This document shows, piece after piece, positions 8,185-15,364 of a stretch of 48,966 nt of DNA. Position numbers and translations under genes: made by a program. Numbering within the stretch: position 1 is the stretch's first letter; each line of letters starts with the position of its first letter. The stretch is from Pseudomonadota bacterium (GTDB taxonomy: Bacteria > Myxococcota_A > Bradymonadia > Bradymonadales > GCA-2716585). The notes beneath the pieces were generated by a model. The model did no database searches. It saw only the letters and a list, made by a program, of their open reading frames with translations, and was not told the DNA's origin. Location of the stretch: contig SYOX01000138.1 of NCBI GenBank assembly GCA_005804885.1, positions 1 through 48,966 on the forward strand, given 5' to 3'.

Positions 8185-9597
8185 TCAGCGGATGTTGTCC
8201 GGTCTCAAGAGAGGGAACCAGTCGTCGTCGATGAGTTCGAAGCGGGCCTCGCGGGACAGGGCGGTGAGGGGGTCGAGGAGGTCGGGGGGGAGCCACTTGA
8301 GGGGGATGAGGACGCGCTGTAGGCGCTCGGGGCGGTTGAGGGTGAGGAGTCGCCCGACGGCGGCGCGCAGCAGCGGCCCGTTGATGCTGGCGTAGCGGTA
8401 GCCCAGCGAGGGGATGCGGCTCAGATCGAGGGTGTGGACGGCGTGATCGGGCAGGTCGTCGAGGAGGTCGAGGGTGTGGGTGATGGACTCGGCGGGGCAG
8501 TCGCCCAGGGACAGGCGCTCGACATGATCGAAGAGGCCGGCTTCGAAGAGCGGGGCGAGGTCGTTGTTGTCGTTCAGGATGAGGTGCTTGAGGTTCTTGA
8601 GCCGATCCGCTCGGGCGGCCATGGCGAGGATGAAGGAGGAGGAGCGCACGTTGGGGGCGTAGCCCACGCCCATCCTGACGCTGAGCCCTTCGACGTGGGG
8701 CCACCAGTCGGCCTCGAAGAGCTTGTCGTAGGCGGGGCGCGCGGCCTCATCGGTCTCCTTGGGTTGCCCCATGTTGAGGTAGCGCAGCGTGCCGAGGGCG
8801 CCGGGCGCGCACAGCGCCTGGGCGTGCTTGAGCGTCAGGCGGTGCAGCGAGAGCGTATGGAGGGCCGGCAGGGACTCGGCCAGCGCCTTGAAGCTGGCGA
8901 TGGCCGGCATGCTGCCATGGGAGAAGTGCAGCGCGCGCAGGCCCTGGAGGCTGGGGTTCTGGATCAGGCGCGTAATCGCGGTTCCTTGGAGCGTGCCGTA
9001 ATTGAGGTTGAGCGCGCGCGCCAGCCGGAACTTCGGAGACACCTCTCCTTGTGCGATGGCGTTGCGCCAGGAGTCTCCTGCCTTGACGGTGCGAAGCTCG
9101 AAGCGGTTGGGCGAGGCGTCGAACATCGAGGCGAACTCGGGCAGCGGCGCAAAGAGGCCTACGCCGAGATCGGGCCAGGCGTCCAGGCGCTCCTCCACAT
9201 AATCGACCGCCAGCTCCAGCAGCTCGCTCCCGCAGGCGTCCAGGAGCGCCATGATCTGGCACCAGACCTGTCGGCTGGGCGTGTCGTAGAGCAGCGCGCG
9301 GAACTCTGCCAGCGCCTCATCGGCCCTCGTGTCCTCGCGCGCGATCTCCCGGCTGGCCTTGTGGGCCTCGAATTGCGCGACGAAGGCCTCCTCCGACAAG
9401 ATGACGCACAAGGGGTACCTGCGGGTCTTGTCGAGCTTCGCGTGGTTCCCGGAGGCGATGACGAAGTGCGTTGTCGAGCGGATGGTGTTGCGGCAGATCC
9501 CGCCCATTTCCCGAAGGGCCAGCTTGAAGTCGTCCTTGGAGAGCAGCTTGAGCCGCCCCACAGCGACGACGTTCTTGCCTTTGAAGTCCCAGGTCAT
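8185..9597 (-). CDS. BRCT domain-leucine-rich-repeat fusion protein
   Basis: 470 residues. The first ~78 form a BRCT fold: FKGKNVVAVGRL (strand 1), a helix LALREMGGIC, then TTHFVIASGNHAKLDKTRR and an LSEEAFVAQF helix, much like the C-terminal BRCT of NAD-dependent DNA ligase. After a helical linker (~80-180), leucine-rich repeats run from ~190 to ~450 (for example LQGLRALHFSHGSMPAI and LKNLKHLILNDNNDLAPLF). No signal peptide is seen, so it is cytoplasmic. BRCT domains bind phosphopeptides or DNA ends and LRRs bind proteins, so an adaptor role is inferred. It lies alone, divergent from the SSB-like gene, with ~230 bp between the starts. Paralogues with other N-termini are likely in the genome. 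Confidence 0.82.
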   Translation of the reverse strand: MTWDFKGKNVVAVGRLKLLSKDDFKLALREMGGICRNTIRSTTHFVIASGNHAKLDKTRRYPLCVILSEEAFVAQFEAHKASREIAREDTRADEALAEFRALLYDTPSRQVWCQIMALLDACGSELLELAVDYVEERLDAWPDLGVGLFAPLPEFASMFDASPNRFELRTVKAGDSWRNAIAQGEVSPKFRLARALNLNYGTLQGTAITRLIQNPSLQGLRALHFSHGSMPAIASFKALAESLPALHTLSLHRLTLKHAQALCAPGALGTLRYLNMGQPKETDEAARPAYDKLFEADWWPHVEGLSVRMGVGYAPNVRSSSFILAMAARADRLKNLKHLILNDNNDLAPLFEAGLFDHVERLSLGDCPAESITHTLDLLDDLPDHAVHTLDLSRIPSLGYRYASINGPLLRAAVGRLLTLNRPERLQRVLIPLKWLPPDLLDPLTALSREARFELIDDDWFPLLRPDNIR

Positions 9598-9757
9598 ACG
9601 CGATCCTCGTGCGGCGTTGTCTTGGGAGGTTGAGGTCGCGCAGGGCGACCGGGGAGCAGGGGCGTCTTCAGCGTCTACAACCCCGCCTGTCCTCTGTCAA
9701 ACCTCCTGGGAGGTGGTCTTGCGAGGGTCGAGGAGGGGCCTTTGCTGCAAAAAGTAC

Positions 9758-9786
9758 TTGCACGCCCGTTCAGATGATGTTAGGTT
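9758..9786 (+). promoter_or_regulatory. Putative sigma-70 promoter for the SSB-like gene
   Basis: TTGCAC (9758-9763), a 17-base spacer, then TAGGTT (9781-9786), in one of the few A/T-rich stretches of the region. Transcription would start near 9793, giving a leader of ~34 bases containing AAAGGAAG, a good ribosome binding site before ATG 9827. Confidence 0.5.
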
Positions 9787-9826
9787 CAGTGTGCGTGGAC
9801 AACCTTCAACCAAAAAGGAAGTGATC

Positions 9827-10258
9827 ATGGGCGCTTACCAACACAAGACCAACAGCGGGACGCTCTTTTCCAACGACTACAAGAAGACGGATCGGCACCC
9901 CGATCATCGCGGCGGCGGGAACATCGGCGGCGAGGCCTGGGATCTGGCGGCCTGGAAGAAGGACGACGCGATCTCGGTGCAGGTCTCCGAGCCCTGGGTC
10001 AAGGGTCAGCAGTCCCGCGGGGAGAGCTACAACGGGCGGATCGCGCCCTACGAGCCCAAGGATGGAGAGGAGGAGAACGTGCCGGCGTACTTCGGGGACG
10101 TCGTGGTCAAGGACGTGACCTACCAGATCCGGGCCTGGGAGAACGAGGGCCAGAAGGGCACCTACCTCTCGCTGCGCTTCTACTCCGATGCGGAGCCGCA
10201 AGGAGAGCGAAAGGAGTCCAAGGCCATCCCCGTGGACATGGACTCCATCCCCTTCTGA
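9827..10258 (+). CDS. Duplicated-domain small protein with SSB-like C-terminal tip
   Basis: 143 residues from ATG 9827, with AGGAAG seven bases upstream. The opening (HKTNSGTLFSNDYKKTDRHPDHRG) resembles a family of short plasmid/phage-associated proteins of the form KPNxGSLFKNDxK...HPDYxG. That fold appears twice here: ~23-57 (HPDHRGGGNIGGEAWDLAAW) and ~87-120 (AYFGDVVVKDVTYQIRAWENEG followed by GTYLSLRFYS). The last six residues, MDSIPF, mimic the tip of single-stranded DNA-binding protein (DDDIPF), which recruits repair proteins. A role on single-stranded DNA is inferred from that tail and the OB-like strand pattern, and is not shown. It is monocistronic and followed directly by the repeat island. 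Confidence 0.78.
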   Translation: MGAYQHKTNSGTLFSNDYKKTDRHPDHRGGGNIGGEAWDLAAWKKDDAISVQVSEPWVKGQQSRGESYNGRIAPYEPKDGEEENVPAYFGDVVVKDVTYQIRAWENEGQKGTYLSLRFYSDAEPQGERKESKAIPVDMDSIPF

Positions 10259-10278
10259 GGTTCACTCCCCCTGGCTTT

Positions 10279-10339
10279 ACTCCCCCTCCTGTCCTCCCCC
10301 TCGCTTCGCAAGGGGGAGGGACGCTCGCGGTTCGGGCAC
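10279..10339 (+). repeat. 61-bp hairpin repeat, copy A
   Basis: Begins ACTCCCCCTCCTGTCC and ends GCGGTTCGGGCAC. It contains CCTCCCCCT/AGGGGGAGG arms around a nine-base loop. A direct copy lies at 10352-10412 and an inverted copy at 10835-10895. It could end transcription of the SSB-like gene, but there is no T-tract. Confidence 0.85.
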
Positions 10340-10351
10340 GGTGGATCGGTA

Positions 10352-10412
10352 ACTCCCCCTCCTGTCCTCCCCCTCGCTGCGCAAGGGGGAGGGACGCTCG
10401 CGGTTCGGGCAC
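10352..10412 (+). repeat. 61-bp hairpin repeat, copy B
   Basis: Direct copy of 10279-10339, differing only around the loop (CGCTGCGCA instead of CGCTTCGCA) and separated from it by 12 bp. Confidence 0.85.
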
Positions 10413-10549
10413 GTCGAGATCGGGGAGTCGACTTCGATGACGGACACGTCGAGATCGGGGAGTCGACTTCGATGTCGGACACGGAGAGATCGTCGAGTCG
10501 ACTTCGTTGACGGTCACGTCGAGATCAACGAGTCGACTTCGTTGGTTGA
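10410..10549 (+). repeat. Four tandem 35-bp units with a GTCGACTTCG core
   Basis: Units start CACGTCGAGATC (the third CACGGAGAGATC), each holding GAGTCGACTTCG at the same offset. The first two differ by one base and the last two are more diverged. The period of 35 bp is not a multiple of three, so this is not a coding repeat here. Inverse copies of the core occur at 10917-10930 and 10951-10964. Confidence 0.85.
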
Positions 10550-10562
10550 GATCTGCACGTTG

Positions 10563-10637
10563 ACGGTCCACCCGGGCTCACGCCCGGGCCTTGGGTTTTG
10601 TCCCGGGTCGCCCCGCCATCCGGCGGGGCTGGCGAGG
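10563..10637 (+). repeat. CCCGGG-rich structured element, left copy
   Basis: Begins ACGGTCCACCCGGGCTCACG, includes a CCCGGGC/GCCCGGG-type stem, TTTTGTCCCGGG and a CCCCGCC/GGCGGGG stem. The inverted partner is at 10747-10820. The layout resembles REP-like dispersed intergenic elements. Confidence 0.75.
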
Positions 10638-10746
10638 GAGTGTCAGCGTGTGTGGGGCGTGTCACCCGTGTTGATCTCAGATGAGATGTTCAGGGGCTCG
10701 GAAGCAGACATCGAGCGGCCTTGAGAGGGTCTGTCCCCTGAAGGTT

Positions 10747-10820
10747 GGCGGCCCGTCGCCAGCCCCGAAGGGGCGTCCCGGGACAAATTGTAGGCCCGGG
10801 CGCGAGCCCGGGTGGACCGT
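10747..10820 (-). repeat. CCCGGG-rich structured element, right (inverted) copy
   Basis: The reverse complement reads ACGGTCCACCCGGGCTCGCG and aligns with 10563-10637 over its whole length, with small differences in the second stem (GCCCCTTCGGGGC instead of CCCCGCC...GGCGGGG), which keep the pairing. Compensatory change suggests the secondary structure matters. Confidence 0.75.
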
Positions 10821-10834
10821 CTCGCCGATCCGCT

Positions 10835-10895
10835 GTGCCCGAACCGCGAGCGTTCCTCCCCCTTGCGCAGCGAGGGGGAGGACAGGAGGGGGAGT
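10835..10895 (-). repeat. 61-bp hairpin repeat, copy C (inverted)
   Basis: Reverse complement of copies A and B, with one substitution outside the stem (CGTTCC for CGTCCC). Read toward the acyl-CoA synthetase end it lies just past that gene's stop, so the hairpin could serve as its 3' end structure. Confidence 0.82.
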
Positions 10896-10916
10896 TCGCC
10901 GATCCCGACGTGTGCG

Positions 10917-10964
10917 TCAACGAAGTCGACTCGTTGATCCCCCTTGTCCATCAACGAAGTCGAC
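10917..10964 (-). repeat. Inverse minisatellite units providing the end of the acyl-CoA synthetase gene
   Basis: TCAACGAAGTCGAC occurs at 10917-10930 and again at 10951-10964, 34 bp apart. Read on the minus strand, the inner copy encodes Val-Asp-Phe-Val and the outer copy ends in the TGA stop codon. Confidence 0.82.
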
Positions 10965-12665
10965 CTTTGGCAGGTTCTGTCGCAAGGCCAGCTTGTCGAT
11001 CTTGCCGCTGGCGCCCGTCGGAAGGGCTTCCAGGACGCAGATCCGGCGTGGGATCTTGTAGCGCGCAAGCGAGGCTCTGCAATGGGCCAGAAGCTCTGCT
11101 TCTCCTGTCTCTGTGGACAGGACCAGGAAGGCCACCCCCACCTCGCCCCAGGTCGGGTCTGGGGCGCCGATGACGGCGGCCTGCGCGACGGCGGGGTGTT
11201 GCAGGAGGACCCGCTCGACCTCGGGTGGGTAGACGTTCTCGCCGCCGCTGATGAACATGTCCTTCTTGCGGCCGACGACCCGGTAGAAGCCCTCGGCGTC
11301 GCGGCGCATCAGGTCGCCGGTGGCGAACCACGCGCCGTGAAAGGACTTTTCGTTCGCCTCCGGGTTCCTCCAGTAGCCGGGGGTGACGACGGGGCCGCGC
11401 ATCCAGAGCTCCCCGATCTGGTCTGTGCCGACGTCTGAGCCCTCGTCGTCGACGAGGCGGGCGTCGATGTAGAAGTTCGGGCGGCCGATGGAGCCGGCCT
11501 TGGCGATGGCGTCGCTGGCCGAGAGGGAGAAGCAGTTGGGCCCCACCTCCGTCATGCCGAAGCCCTGGCGGACGGGGATGCCGCGCGCGTGCCAGGTGTG
11601 GATCAGCGCCTCGGGCATGGGCTCGCCGCCGACGACGGCGCAGCGCACCGCGCCGAGGTCGGCGTCGGGGAAGGCGGGGCTGTCCGAGAGCATCCGGAGC
11701 ATGGTGGGGACGCCCCAGAGGATCGTGATGCCGCGGCGGCCGCACAGGTCGAGGATCTGCGCGGGGTCGAAGCGGTCGAGGAGCAGGGCCGTGGCGCCGC
11801 AGTAGAGCAGGGGCGTGGTCAGGACGTTCCAGCCGCCGGTGTGGTACATCGGCGCGGCGTTGAAGGAGACATCCTGTGAGGTCAACGAGAGGCTCAGGAT
11901 CGTGTTGATCGCGTTGAAGGTCAGCATCTTGTGGGTGATGACGGCGCCCTTGGGGACCCCGGTGCTGCCCGAGGTGTAGAGGATCATCACGGGGTCTTCG
12001 AAGCGGGGCGGCTCAAGGATCGCGGCGTTGGGGGGCGTCGTCGGCGCGTCGTCGAGGCGTGACTCTGGCGGCGTCGGCGCGTCGTTGTGGTGTGTCTCTG
12101 GGGTCGTGGGCGTCGTTGAGGTCGCGAGCATTGCTGGGGTCGCGGGCGTCGCTGGGGTCGCGGGCGTCGCGGCGAGGGGCGTCGCGGCGAGGGGCGTCGG
12201 TGTGTCCGGCGAGGTCGGTGGGTCCGGTGAGGTCGGCGTTGGTTCGTCGTCCATGAGGAGGGTGGGGGGGAGGGGGTGTCCTTCGCGTCGGAGCGTGTCG
12301 AGGAGGGGCGAGAGGGCCCGCTGGTGGATCAGGAGGGCGGGGTCGCTGTCGTGGAGGACGTGCGCGAGCTCGGGGGCGGTGAGGCGGAAGTTGATAGGGA
12401 CGAGGATCCAGCCTGATTTTTGCGCTGCAACAAAGAGGAGGACGTGCTCCAGGGAGTTCTGGGCGAGGATGGCGACGCGGTCGCCTCGCCGGAGTCCGTG
12501 TTGGAGGGTCAGCGTGTGTGCGGTGGTGAGGGCGCGGTTGTGGAGCTGGAGGTAGGAGAGTCGTTGGTCGGTGGGCTCCCAGATGAGGGCGGTGTGGTGG
12601 GGAGTGGTGGTGGCCCACCAGGCGCTCCAGTCGGTGCGCGCGTCGGTGTCCGGGTGGTCGCTCAT
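10917..12665 (-). CDS. Acyl-CoA synthetase (AMP-forming)
   Basis: 582 residues from ATG 12665, which overlaps the hydrolase stop as ATGA, so translation is coupled. It activates a carboxylic acid to its CoA thioester through an acyl-adenylate. ANL-superfamily motifs: YTSGSTGVPKGAV (~230-242), the aromatic/GMTE motif QGFGMTEVGP, ATGDL with VGRKKDMFISGGENVYPPEVE (hinge), and the catalytic lysine in TGASGKIDK. Two oddities: residues ~141-215 are a Pro/Thr/Ala-rich insert absent from normal members, and the final ~15 residues with the stop codon come from a GTCGAC minisatellite. As the last gene of the esterase operon, its substrate is probably the acid released by the two hydrolases; fatty or hydroxy acid is inference. 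Confidence 0.92.
   Translation of the reverse strand: MSDHPDTDARTDWSAWWATTTPHHTALIWEPTDQRLSYLQLHNRALTTAHTLTLQHGLRRGDRVAILAQNSLEHVLLFVAAQKSGWILVPINFRLTAPELAHVLHDSDPALLIHQRALSPLLDTLRREGHPLPPTLLMDDEPTPTSPDPPTSPDTPTPLAATPLAATPATPATPATPAMLATSTTPTTPETHHNDAPTPPESRLDDAPTTPPNAAILEPPRFEDPVMILYTSGSTGVPKGAVITHKMLTFNAINTILSLSLTSQDVSFNAAPMYHTGGWNVLTTPLLYCGATALLLDRFDPAQILDLCGRRGITILWGVPTMLRMLSDSPAFPDADLGAVRCAVVGGEPMPEALIHTWHARGIPVRQGFGMTEVGPNCFSLSASDAIAKAGSIGRPNFYIDARLVDDEGSDVGTDQIGELWMRGPVVTPGYWRNPEANEKSFHGAWFATGDLMRRDAEGFYRVVGRKKDMFISGGENVYPPEVERVLLQHPAVAQAAVIGAPDPTWGEVGVAFLVLSTETGEAELLAHCRASLARYKIPRRICVLEALPTGASGKIDKLALRQNLPKVDFVDGQGGSTSRLR
12115..12245 (-). repeat. In-frame 15-bp-type repeats encoding a Thr-Pro-Ala linker
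   Basis: The plus strand reads GTCGCTGGGGTCGCGGGCGTC in imperfect multiples of 15 and 18 bases. On the minus strand it encodes ATPATPATP and PLAATPLAATP inside the acyl-CoA synthetase, between the N-terminal lobe and the phosphate-binding loop. Repeat length in multiples of three keeps the frame open. Confidence 0.8.
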
Positions 12666-13711
12666 GGCAGCGCTCCTGCGGGGCTCCCGGTGGTTGAGGG
12701 TTTGTCGAGGGACAGGAGGAAGGCGGCGACCTCCTGGTTGTAGCGGTCGGGGCAGTCGAGCTGGAGGGCGTGTCCGCAGCGGTCGAGGGTGACGAGGCGG
12801 GCGTTGGGGATGTTGTCGCGGCCGAAGGTCATGATGTCGAGGGTGTGTCCGGGGTGGAGGAAGGGGTTTGGGATGAGGCGGTCCCAGTCGCCGTGGATGA
12901 TGAGGGTGGGGGCGCGGACGCGGGAGAGGTTGTCGCGGACGAAGTCGTTGTGGGCGAGCCCGTGGACGGAGCGGACGTTGGCGTAGGCGTAGGCGTCGAA
13001 GTCGGCGCTGCGGGTGAGGCGGACGCGCTCTTCGACGAGCCACTCGAGGTCGTCGCGCCAGCGGGCGAAGTTGTTGCGGGCGATGGCGGTGCGGACGCCG
13101 TCTTCGTCGGTGTTCTTGATCAGGGAGGTGGTGAAGACGTCGTGGAACCAGGCGCGCTCGCGGTCGGAGAAGTGTTCGAAGCCGGCCGGCGCGGTCAGGA
13201 CGAGGGCCTTGAGGTCGTCGGGGAACTGGATGGCGAAGGAGAGGGCGGTCTGTCCGCCCATGGAGTGTCCGACGAGGATGGGTTTCTGGGCGTTGAGGGA
13301 GGAGGCGAGCTCGCGGACGAGGCTCGCCATGGCCTCGGTGGTGTAGGGGAAGGTGGCGGGCTTGCTGGACTTTCCGTAGCCGAGCAGGTCGAGGGCGATG
13401 ACGCGGTAGCCCTGGGCGGCGAAGGTGTCGAGCTGGAAGCGCCAGAACTTGAGGTAGGAGCCGAGGCCGTGGATGAAGATCAGGGGTTGTCCGTCGGGGG
13501 GGCCGAGCTCGACGATGTGGACGCGGGTGTCGGGGGGGAGGTTGTGGGCGGCGTTGAGTTCGGGCAGGGAGAGGGAGCGCTCCTGCCAGGGTCTGCCGTC
13601 GGGAGAGGCGTACTGGAGGTCGGCGAACTGGAGGGTGTCGAGGTTGGAGAAGGATGGCGCGCAGGCGTTCATGAGGATCAACAGTGCGAGGAGAGGCGGG
13701 ATCGTCTTCAT
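12662..13711 (-). CDS. Alpha/beta hydrolase lipoprotein
   Basis: 349 residues from ATG 13711. The N-terminus is a lipoprotein-type signal ending at Cys17 (MNAC), so it is likely exported and membrane anchored. The fold is a canonical alpha/beta hydrolase: oxyanion segment IFIHGLGS (~78-85), nucleophile elbow GHSMGG with Ser150, acid residue in HGDWDRLIP (Asp277), and His314 in RCGHALQ. It probably hydrolyses an ester; the specific substrate is not readable. It starts 2 bp after the outer-membrane barrel gene and overlaps the acyl-CoA synthetase by four bases, so it sits in the middle of a single operon running from 18064 to 10917. Confidence 0.9.
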   Translation of the reverse strand: MKTIPPLLALLILMNACAPSFSNLDTLQFADLQYASPDGRPWQERSLSLPELNAAHNLPPDTRVHIVELGPPDGQPLIFIHGLGSYLKFWRFQLDTFAAQGYRVIALDLLGYGKSSKPATFPYTTEAMASLVRELASSLNAQKPILVGHSMGGQTALSFAIQFPDDLKALVLTAPAGFEHFSDRERAWFHDVFTTSLIKNTDEDGVRTAIARNNFARWRDDLEWLVEERVRLTRSADFDAYAYANVRSVHGLAHNDFVRDNLSRVRAPTLIIHGDWDRLIPNPFLHPGHTLDIMTFGRDNIPNARLVTLDRCGHALQLDCPDRYNQEVAAFLLSLDKPSTTGSPAGALP

Positions 13712-13713
13712 GG

Positions 13714-15351
13714 TCAGAACCCGTACCAGGTGAAGGTGGAGAAGGCGGCCCAGGGGTTCGAGTCGACCTGGAGGTTGGCGTCGAAGAAGTTTCCGACGGC
13801 CAGGAAGCCGGCGTGGAGGCCGAGGGTCATGAGGTATCGGAGGTGGAGCTTGAGCTCGGCGTTGAGCTCGGCGCCGAGGGTGCGGCCGCGAGGGATGTCG
13901 TCGGGGCTGGGGGGAGGGGTGGAGGCGCTCTGGGCGTAGGCGGCGCCGAGCTTGAGGTTGAGCTTGTCGGGGATGAGGTCCTTGGAGGCGGTCAGGATGG
14001 CGGTCTGGAGCCCGAAGCCCTGGTTGGAGATGTCGGTGACGGCGCCGGTGTAGTTGCTCACGGTGCTGGTGAAGGGGAAGAGGATGAGGGTCTTGTGGTT
14101 GAACCAGACGGCGCCGGGGATGCCGTAGTTGTTCAGGGTGAAGGCGCCGGTGTAGCGGCCGTCCTTGACGTTGTCGTCGCCGGAGGTCAGGAGGCCCTCG
14201 ATGGTGAGCATATCCCCGAGTGTTTTTCCGTAGTTGAACATCAGTTCGAGGTTGGCGCTGAAGCCTGAGATGTCGAGCGAGGGGTTCAGGTCGGAGTCGG
14301 GCTTCTGGTTCTTGAAGCGGCCGTCGTTGAGGATGAAGAAGCCGGAGGCGGCCAGGTCGCCGGTGTTGAAGCGCAGGTTGTGGTGGAAGTTGAGGCCGAG
14401 CCAGTTGACGTGTCCGGTGGCGGCCTCGATGTCGAGGTCTGGGACGCCGGTGTAGGGGAAGAGGCCGGTGGAGCCGGGGCCGCTCTTGACGAGTCCCTCG
14501 TAGGCGAAGGCGGTGCCCTCGGTGTCGTCGCGCAGGTGCCAGAGGGAGGCGCCGACGAGGGTGCCGGGTGCGAGTTCGAGGGCGTAGTCGAGGGTGGCCA
14601 TCCAGGCGTAGGCGAAGGAGGGGTCGCCCTCGTCGGCCTTGTCGGGCTGTCCGGTGCCGATGGGGATGAGGGCGGCCTTCCAGGCGCCGCCGAGCTTGGA
14701 GAAGGCGGCCAGGCCGGTGGCGTCGGTGCCGATGAAGGAGAGCTTGTAGCCCGTCTTGACGATGTCGAAGAGGGAGGTGGTGTTGGGGTCGGCGATGTTG
14801 TCGTACCAGGGCTGGGTGCCGATGACGAGGGTGAGCTGGCGGGGGTCGCCGGTGGGGTGGAGGGAGACGTGTGCGGCCTTGGTCTGGATGTTGACCTGAT
14901 CGGCGTTGAGGCCGCCGCCCTGGTTGTGCTGGAGCTGGTTGGCGGCCTGTCCCCACATGTAGTCGACTTCGAATTGGGCGCGGAAGGTGGCGAGGCCGTC
15001 GGCGAAGTGGGGGCTGTAGGAGAGGACGGGGATCCAGCGCTGTTCGACGACGAAGTTGCCGGTGTCCTGGCCGACGGAGGTGGCGCTGCCGACGTTCTCG
15101 CCGATGCCGAGGGGTCCGAGGGAGACGCCGCGCAGGCCGGAGGGGTCGGGCAGGAGGTTCGTGAAGGCGGCGCGTGCGAAGAAGTAGTTGATCAGCTTGA
15201 ATTCGGGCGGGTCGGGCAGGGCGGAGCGGTCGTCGGAGGCGGCCCAGTCGTGGAGCTGGAGGCCCGCGCCGACGGGCGGGGAGGCGCTGGCAGGCCGGGG
15301 CGCGAGGGTGATCGCGGCGAAGAGGGCCGCGATGGCCGCGGGGAGGCGCAT
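13714..15351 (-). CDS. Large outer-membrane beta-barrel (porin-like) protein
   Basis: 545 residues. A signal peptide (MRLPAAIAALFAAITLAPRPASA) is followed by a long region of alternating amphipathic strands with Gly, Tyr and Trp girdles (RAQFEVDYMWGQAANQL, LGLNFHHNLRFNTGDL, SANLELMFNYGK, LHLRYLMTLGLHAGFLAVG). It ends in the outer-membrane insertion signal, a terminal aromatic (FTWYGF). The length fits a barrel of 16 or more strands. ATG 15351 has GAGG seven bases upstream, 13 bp after the esterase stop. Genomic context, between a secreted esterase and an ester hydrolase/CoA ligase, suggests uptake of hydrophobic or oligomeric hydrolysis products, which is inference. It could equally be a general porin. 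Confidence 0.82.
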   Translation of the reverse strand: MRLPAAIAALFAAITLAPRPASASPPVGAGLQLHDWAASDDRSALPDPPEFKLINYFFARAAFTNLLPDPSGLRGVSLGPLGIGENVGSATSVGQDTGNFVVEQRWIPVLSYSPHFADGLATFRAQFEVDYMWGQAANQLQHNQGGGLNADQVNIQTKAAHVSLHPTGDPRQLTLVIGTQPWYDNIADPNTTSLFDIVKTGYKLSFIGTDATGLAAFSKLGGAWKAALIPIGTGQPDKADEGDPSFAYAWMATLDYALELAPGTLVGASLWHLRDDTEGTAFAYEGLVKSGPGSTGLFPYTGVPDLDIEAATGHVNWLGLNFHHNLRFNTGDLAASGFFILNDGRFKNQKPDSDLNPSLDISGFSANLELMFNYGKTLGDMLTIEGLLTSGDDNVKDGRYTGAFTLNNYGIPGAVWFNHKTLILFPFTSTVSNYTGAVTDISNQGFGLQTAILTASKDLIPDKLNLKLGAAYAQSASTPPPSPDDIPRGRTLGAELNAELKLHLRYLMTLGLHAGFLAVGNFFDANLQVDSNPWAAFSTFTWYGF

Positions 15352-15364
15352 GTCGGACCTCGCT

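Larger units (their letters stand above)
10259..10916. other. Non-coding composite repeat island, 658 bp
   Basis: No gene. The island is built from three kinds of repeated element laid out nearly symmetrically around ~10,690: C/G-rich hairpins (two direct copies on the left, one inverted on the right), a CCCGGG-rich structured element (one copy on each side, inverted), and GTCGAC-containing tandem units (four on the left, a pair in inverse orientation on the right). The right-hand end runs into the acyl-CoA synthetase gene. Confidence 0.85.

Noticed and set aside
10420..10560. Possible CRISPR array in the 35-bp repeats
   Set aside because: Units are tandem with no unique spacers between them and no cas genes nearby.
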